Assembly (NCBI GenBank): GCA_017506865.1
Contig: JAFCMP010000368.1
Coordinates: forward strand, 913,407-977,406
Length of the DNA stretch: 64,000 bases
Direction of reading: 5' to 3'
From: Tribonema minus
Taxonomy: Eukaryota; Sar; Xanthophyceae; Tribonematales; Tribonemataceae
The stretch's first letter is position 1; each line of letters begins with the position of its first letter. A program made the position numbers and the translations under genes. Below are positions 59,874-64,000 of the stretch, in pieces. Below the pieces are notes generated by a model, which had not been told where the DNA came from, searched no databases, and was given only the letters and a program-made list of their open reading frames with translations.

Positions 59874-61589
59874 ATGAGTACAATCCTCGGATGCGAGCAC
59901 CTGGGGGTGGACCCCAGGCAAGCCCATGCATCTACGTTGGACGGTGTGGCAGTTGCGCCGCTGCCGAGACTGACCCGGAGCAGCACAATGGGTGTGCTGC
60001 CTGGCGAAAGTCGTGCTAGCGATAGCGGCGCAACGATGTCAAGCAACGATCGTGTGCCCAGCACACCTGGCAGTGCAGCAGCTGCTGTCGCAGAGGGCGC
60101 TCAGTCTAGCGAATGCCCCAGGGACCCGACGGGATCTCACTGGCAAGGCTTGCTGGGGGCGGCTGGCGCACTCGCGCGCAGGGTACGTGCACTGGCCCTT
60201 GCCCCCAATCGGGCACGCGTCACGGTGCTTTGCGCTTGGCCGACGGGTACCAAGCTTGAACCCTGCCGCACGTCACGCCGACTGCACGCGCCAGCAACAC
60301 AGACCCTGCTGGGCCGGACTCCCTGCGCACCGCTGGTGAATCAGATGCATGACCTGACGGTCACGTTCAGCTTGCTCTCCCTCCGAGAAGAGGGTAACGA
60401 CCTGGCAGCGGTGTTTGACCAACTCTCCCTTAGGGAACCGGTCGTTGCCAGGTCGCCTCGCCAGCCAGCCGGGAAACATGGCGAGTCAGACGTAACGCAG
60501 GCCGGTGATAACAGCACCCACGCAACAATGACCGAGACAGCATCTGTCACGGCTATGGTTGCCAGTGGAAAGCGCAGTCGACGCAGAGGTAAACACAGAC
60601 GGCGGACGCAGGAGCGACAGGCCCAGTGCGACAATTCTCCTGCACCCCTAGGGCAGCTGGCACCAGCCACCACACCGCCAAGGGGCGGTGCCTCTGCCCC
60701 CTCAGCACCAATATCCGGGCCGGCGAAGGTCACCACCGTGACGGTGGCGACCCGGATACCCTCAACCGTGTGCCATACAGTCACCGTGGAGGAGCAGCAA
60801 GACGCACTGGCACAGGCCACCAACTATGGTTTTTCCACTTGGCACACGGGCCTGCAGGCACTCCACAAACAGGCGCTTGGGGAAAACACAGCGACGCTAG
60901 CACGTGGTGGGGAGCTTCGCCCCGTGAGCAACGTGGGCAACGGCAACTGCCTGATTCATACAGCTCTACACGGCATAGGCAGCGTCGCAGTTGAGCACGG
61001 ACTGCCGGCCCCAGCGCTGGTGATTGCCATGCGAGAGGCACTGCTGGACGGGATGGTGGCATACGTCACACAGGGGGCGGGCAAACAAGGGGCCAGCATG
61101 TCATCGATGCGTCAACTGACCGCGCATGCCGCAGCCCAATCTGCGTGTACACGTGAACAATTCGACACGTACGGGACACGCGCTCGCTGCCTCGCAATCG
61201 AGTACGGCACAAATGAAACGGATAGCAAGGACAGCGGGCACACGCTCCTGCTGCAACGCCTACAGGAAGAGGGCGTGTGGGGACGGCCCCTCGGTTTGTC
61301 TGTGTGGGCCATTGTTGCAGCGGTCTACGCGGTCTCGGTGACGGTGTGGCAGGCCAAGCCTCAGGCCACTGGCAGCACGCAAAAATCAACAGGGCTGGTG
61401 CTGGCACAACTGATGGGGCTGCCAGCGGTATTCGCACCGGCGACTCCAGCTCAGCCTGACTGCCATCTGGATGTGCTGTGGACGCCGCCTGGGCTATATA
61501 CAAATGTGGGACACTTTACTGCTTGTCGCCCCTGCGGCAGCTCCGCCCTTGCCAACCACTATGACAGCGTCGGCGACCACTCAAGCTGA
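59874..61589 (+). CDS. LINE copy B ORF1 with OTU-like cysteine protease domain
   Basis: This ORF has 571 codons from ATG 59874. The N-terminal part is Ser/Thr/Arg-rich with a basic RRRGKHRRRTQER stretch, a possible nucleic-acid-binding region. The C-terminal ~200 residues look like an OTU-family cysteine protease: NVGNGNCLIHTALHG holds the Cys (codon 60948-60950, residue ~359), and VGHFTAC near the end holds the His (codon 61512-61514, residue ~547). OTU-type proteases are known in a few non-LTR elements, for example the Dualen/RandI group. The ORF end overlaps ORF2 by 119 nt in another frame. The start is uncertain because a tail fragment adjoins it; the next in-frame ATG is near 59989. Confidence 0.75.
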   Translation: MSTILGCEHLGVDPRQAHASTLDGVAVAPLPRLTRSSTMGVLPGESRASDSGATMSSNDRVPSTPGSAAAAVAEGAQSSECPRDPTGSHWQGLLGAAGALARRVRALALAPNRARVTVLCAWPTGTKLEPCRTSRRLHAPATQTLLGRTPCAPLVNQMHDLTVTFSLLSLREEGNDLAAVFDQLSLREPVVARSPRQPAGKHGESDVTQAGDNSTHATMTETASVTAMVASGKRSRRRGKHRRRTQERQAQCDNSPAPLGQLAPATTPPRGGASAPSAPISGPAKVTTVTVATRIPSTVCHTVTVEEQQDALAQATNYGFSTWHTGLQALHKQALGENTATLARGGELRPVSNVGNGNCLIHTALHGIGSVAVEHGLPAPALVIAMREALLDGMVAYVTQGAGKQGASMSSMRQLTAHAAAQSACTREQFDTYGTRARCLAIEYGTNETDSKDSGHTLLLQRLQEEGVWGRPLGLSVWAIVAAVYAVSVTVWQAKPQATGSTQKSTGLVLAQLMGLPAVFAPATPAQPDCHLDVLWTPPGLYTNVGHFTACRPCGSSALANHYDSVGDHSS

Positions 61590-63612
61590 CAGCACCCACA
61601 TCACGGCTCCGAGTCGGACACAGCCCCGTACTGCGCTGCAGTTGCCACAGCAGCCTGAGCCACTGAGGTGTCCACTATGCACACTGGCATTTTGGCAGCT
61701 TGGTCAGAAAGAGGACAGCAAACAGCGAGGCAAACTGTCAGCTGCGAGCCGCATGGCACCGGTAGTGGCCCACTTCAACGGTGGTAGCTGCACGAGGTCG
61801 ATGCTGAACCCTGAGGCGAGCACATCACACTGTCAGCAAAATCCGGCGGCAGCATACGCCAAGGGCATCCGGCAGCAGGGTGATCACGACCCATCCGGTG
61901 ACCGTGCCCCTTCAGGCAGCAGTACCTGCAGCACTGGGGCACACCATGCCAAGCATGTGCAGGAGATGAGCACCATGTATGGTTGCACGGCAGAAGACTT
62001 CCTACGGGCGGTAAGGAAGCTGAGTGCATGCACAGGTGCCTGCGGCCTGGTCCATATGTCAGCCAGCGCGGGGCAGAGGCAATGCGCGCTGACCTCGCCA
62101 TGCCACACGTGTCGACGGAATGGAAGCGCCCCCACGCGCGCACGCCCGGCAGTACCCCCGGGCCAGTCCGAGGGCGGGGGTGCGGGTAGCGACGGCGCGG
62201 CCGCGGCGGCGGGGGCTGCCGCAGCGACACCTCCAAAACTACCGGCGGTGCCGGCTAGTGGCGGTGCCAACTCAAAGTCTAGCAAGAAACGCCCGGCGGC
62301 TACGGCAACCGGCGCGCAACGCCGGCGCCGAACGGCAGCTGCTGCGGCACCGCCTAGCAGCGCCGGCAGCCGCACTCAGTCTGACAGCCTGAGGCTGCAG
62401 GACAGCAGCCCCCCCCACGGGACGGCCGTGGGATGGGCGGACATGGACGTGGACCCGCCGGACGATGCCGCGTCACCGCCCCCCCCGACCACCACCACCA
62501 GTGGCAGGCCCTCAAAGCCCCAGGCACGAGCATCCCTGGCTTGGGACCTCTCGACGCCCTCGGTCGTCCACGCACTTGACCAGACCAATGAGGCGGATCT
62601 ACTGCTGCTGCGGTTCACCACGACTGCCAACCCCTTCCGCACTCAGCTGCAGTGCACCCAGTGGGCACGGCTAGTGGAGCACGCCACACGACTACTGGCG
62701 GACGCCACAGACAGTGCACGTGAGGCGGCACGGGTGCGCCTCCACCATGGTGCCGGGGCGTTTGCTCATCAGGTTTCTCAGACTCTAGTGCAGCGCGGCT
62801 ACAGGCTGCTGCACCTGCTAGCAGCGATGGCCTTTGGTAGGCAACCGGAGGGAACCGGTATGCCGCCTGCGGCCCGGCTGGCAGCGTTGCTGTCTGGCGA
62901 CTTCGCGGAGCTACTGAGAAAGACGCTGTCAGCAGCAGCGGCGCTGCGGGCCCCCAAACCAAACAACGCAGCTATGGCGTCAGCACAAACGAACTTCGAT
63001 GCCGACTGGACGGAGGCTGACTCCAGGCAGCAAACAGCATGCGCTGCCCTCTCAGGCAAGCGACGGGGGGTAGGCTTGGCTGCCGCACGACTAGAGGCGC
63101 GTGAAGCATGCGCCCCAGCAGACGAGGTCACGGCACAGGTGCTGGCAGCAAAGCACCCTGAAACTGGCACCCGGCCGGGGGTAGTCGATACGCCAATGGA
63201 GCAAGTGCGCGGCCTGGTACGCGACGCCCGGCGGCACTGCTTACACAGCGCAGGGGTGGCAACGACCACCGGGCCAGCTGGCAGCGGCAGTCCTGTCTTC
63301 GAATCGGGTCAGGCACATGATCACAGCGATAGGCCTGAGGATGCTGCCAGCGCAGCCGGACGGCGCCTCGAGGTGGAGGCGGCAGACATACTGTCGACCT
63401 TGTCCGCAGCAGGGGCGGGGAAGGCAGGAGGGCTGGACGGCCTACGCTATGAACACCTCTTGATGGCCGCTGGGCCTGGTGCACCAGTGAAAGCAGCCAC
63501 CCGCCCCGTGAGCAGTGCCTCGCCAGGACTAGCTGGTGATTCAGAATCAGATGTGATGGAACCGGCATTCGCCCAATCACCTGGCCAAGGTGTTCACGAC
63601 GCTGCTTGTTGA
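61471..63612 (+). CDS. LINE copy B ORF2: zinc finger plus RT, frameshifted
   Basis: An open frame of 713 codons. It starts in the overlap with ORF1 (frame +1 relative to it) and contains an N-terminal CPLC...H...C finger-like part at about 61669-61790, then a long Ala/Pro/Gly linker. From 62450 it follows copy A at about 98% identity. The frame breaks by a one-base insertion at about 63576 (CCCAATCAC versus CCCATCAC in A). Further indels follow: loss of C at about 63615, extra G at about 63655, loss of C at about 63702, and a loss at about 63972. The RT catalytic part lies beyond, partly outside the window. Confidence 0.82.
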   Translation: MCCGRRLGYIQMWDTLLLVAPAAAPPLPTTMTASATTQADSTHITAPSRTQPRTALQLPQQPEPLRCPLCTLAFWQLGQKEDSKQRGKLSAASRMAPVVAHFNGGSCTRSMLNPEASTSHCQQNPAAAYAKGIRQQGDHDPSGDRAPSGSSTCSTGAHHAKHVQEMSTMYGCTAEDFLRAVRKLSACTGACGLVHMSASAGQRQCALTSPCHTCRRNGSAPTRARPAVPPGQSEGGGAGSDGAAAAAGAAAATPPKLPAVPASGGANSKSSKKRPAATATGAQRRRRTAAAAAPPSSAGSRTQSDSLRLQDSSPPHGTAVGWADMDVDPPDDAASPPPPTTTTSGRPSKPQARASLAWDLSTPSVVHALDQTNEADLLLLRFTTTANPFRTQLQCTQWARLVEHATRLLADATDSAREAARVRLHHGAGAFAHQVSQTLVQRGYRLLHLLAAMAFGRQPEGTGMPPAARLAALLSGDFAELLRKTLSAAAALRAPKPNNAAMASAQTNFDADWTEADSRQQTACAALSGKRRGVGLAAARLEAREACAPADEVTAQVLAAKHPETGTRPGVVDTPMEQVRGLVRDARRHCLHSAGVATTTGPAGSGSPVFESGQAHDHSDRPEDAASAAGRRLEVEAADILSTLSAAGAGKAGGLDGLRYEHLLMAAGPGAPVKAATRPVSSASPGLAGDSESDVMEPAFAQSPGQGVHDAAC

Positions 63613-64000
63613 GCCGAACTGCTGCCGGAGCAATCGCAACGGCTTCTCCGCGCCGCGGGCCCTCTCAGGCATAGGACAGAAGCGGCGTCCGATCGCCTGC
63701 TCAGTGTCTGGCGCAGACTCCTCGGGTCCACAGCGGCACGGAGTGTCAAGGGCAAGATATCGGGGCTGCTGGCCTCCATGTCGCAGTTTGGCGTAGGATC
63801 CCGGTCTGGCGTCGAGCATGTGGCAGCGCGCGCGCGCGTGTGGCACGAGCGGTATGGCACCACTATCCAACTGGACTGTGAGAACGCATTTAACAGTGTG
63901 GATCGCGCCGCCATTGTGCGGGGGCTTATGCTCTTCTGTCCGGAGCTGCTCCCGCACTTTGAGTCCGTATACGTGTGACACTGCCCCAGAGATGCGGGTG

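Larger units (their letters stand above)
59830..64000 (+). mobile_element. Non-LTR retrotransposon copy B (longer 5' end, cut by window)
   Basis: Includes ORF1 (OTU) and ORF2, in the same orientation as copy A, about 3 kb downstream of A's end. It runs off the right edge within RT motif A/B. Copy B shows what copy A lacks at its 5' side. Confidence 0.8.

Noticed and set aside
1-64000. CRISPR array
   Set aside because: Many regular repeats exist, but they are exon-border copies of 100 bp or more without short conserved repeats and unique spacers, in a eukaryotic genome.

Overview
This is a eukaryotic nuclear window. There are no compact bacterial-style genes, operons, or rRNA/tRNA genes that I could recognise. 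Two intron-rich genes diverge from a short spacer near 9.7-10.0 kb, followed by a retrotransposon-rich tail. Exons and LINE ORFs are GC-rich. Introns have GT-AG borders, C-rich tracts and many short CCCTAA/TTAGGG-type telomere-like runs. The conserved gene resembles plant patatin-like pPLA-I and iPLA2-gamma phospholipases, which suggests a unicellular, probably photosynthetic eukaryote; a prasinophyte-like green alga is my best guess and is not proven.

Layout. (1) 1-9703, minus strand: the 5' part of a gene for an unrecognised membrane/coiled-coil protein. I built seven phase-compatible exons by eye; the gene runs off the left edge. (2) 9704-9992: the divergent promoter spacer. (3) 9993-51277, plus strand: one gene of 38 short exons. 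Every junction I chose keeps intron phase, and the sum is 5748 nt, or 1915 codons plus stop. It encodes a signal-peptide-like leader, a long low-complexity and coiled-coil region, a short helical-repeat (ARM-like) segment and a complete patatin-type phospholipase domain. Both catalytic elements are present: GTSTG serine and GDGA aspartate. (4) A non-autonomous hAT-like element with a perfect 8-bp target duplication lies in one of its introns. (5) 52.6-64 kb: two copies of a non-LTR retrotransposon. One carries an OTU-like cysteine protease ORF overlapping an RT ORF. The other is 5'-truncated but keeps RT, a CCHC finger and a restriction-like endonuclease region. Between them sits a palindrome of about 1.7 kb. 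Fragments of the retrotransposon tail are scattered elsewhere.

The most striking property of the window is what fills the introns. Next to most exons of both genes there are runs of decayed tandem copies of that exon's own splice junction: acceptor plus exon start on the upstream side, exon end plus donor on the downstream side. The period is usually 100-145 bp, and copies are often accompanied by the motif TTGAAGTTGAAGTT or by CCCTAA runs. I call these exon echoes. They look like a mode of intron growth by repeated duplication of exon-intron borders. They explain most of the apparent coding-like sequence in the introns and could supply alternative splice sites.

All exon models come from manual reading, with no RNA or database evidence. 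The patatin exons are the firmest part. The leader, low-complexity and minus-strand exons rest mainly on phase consistency, splice sites and the presence of echoes.
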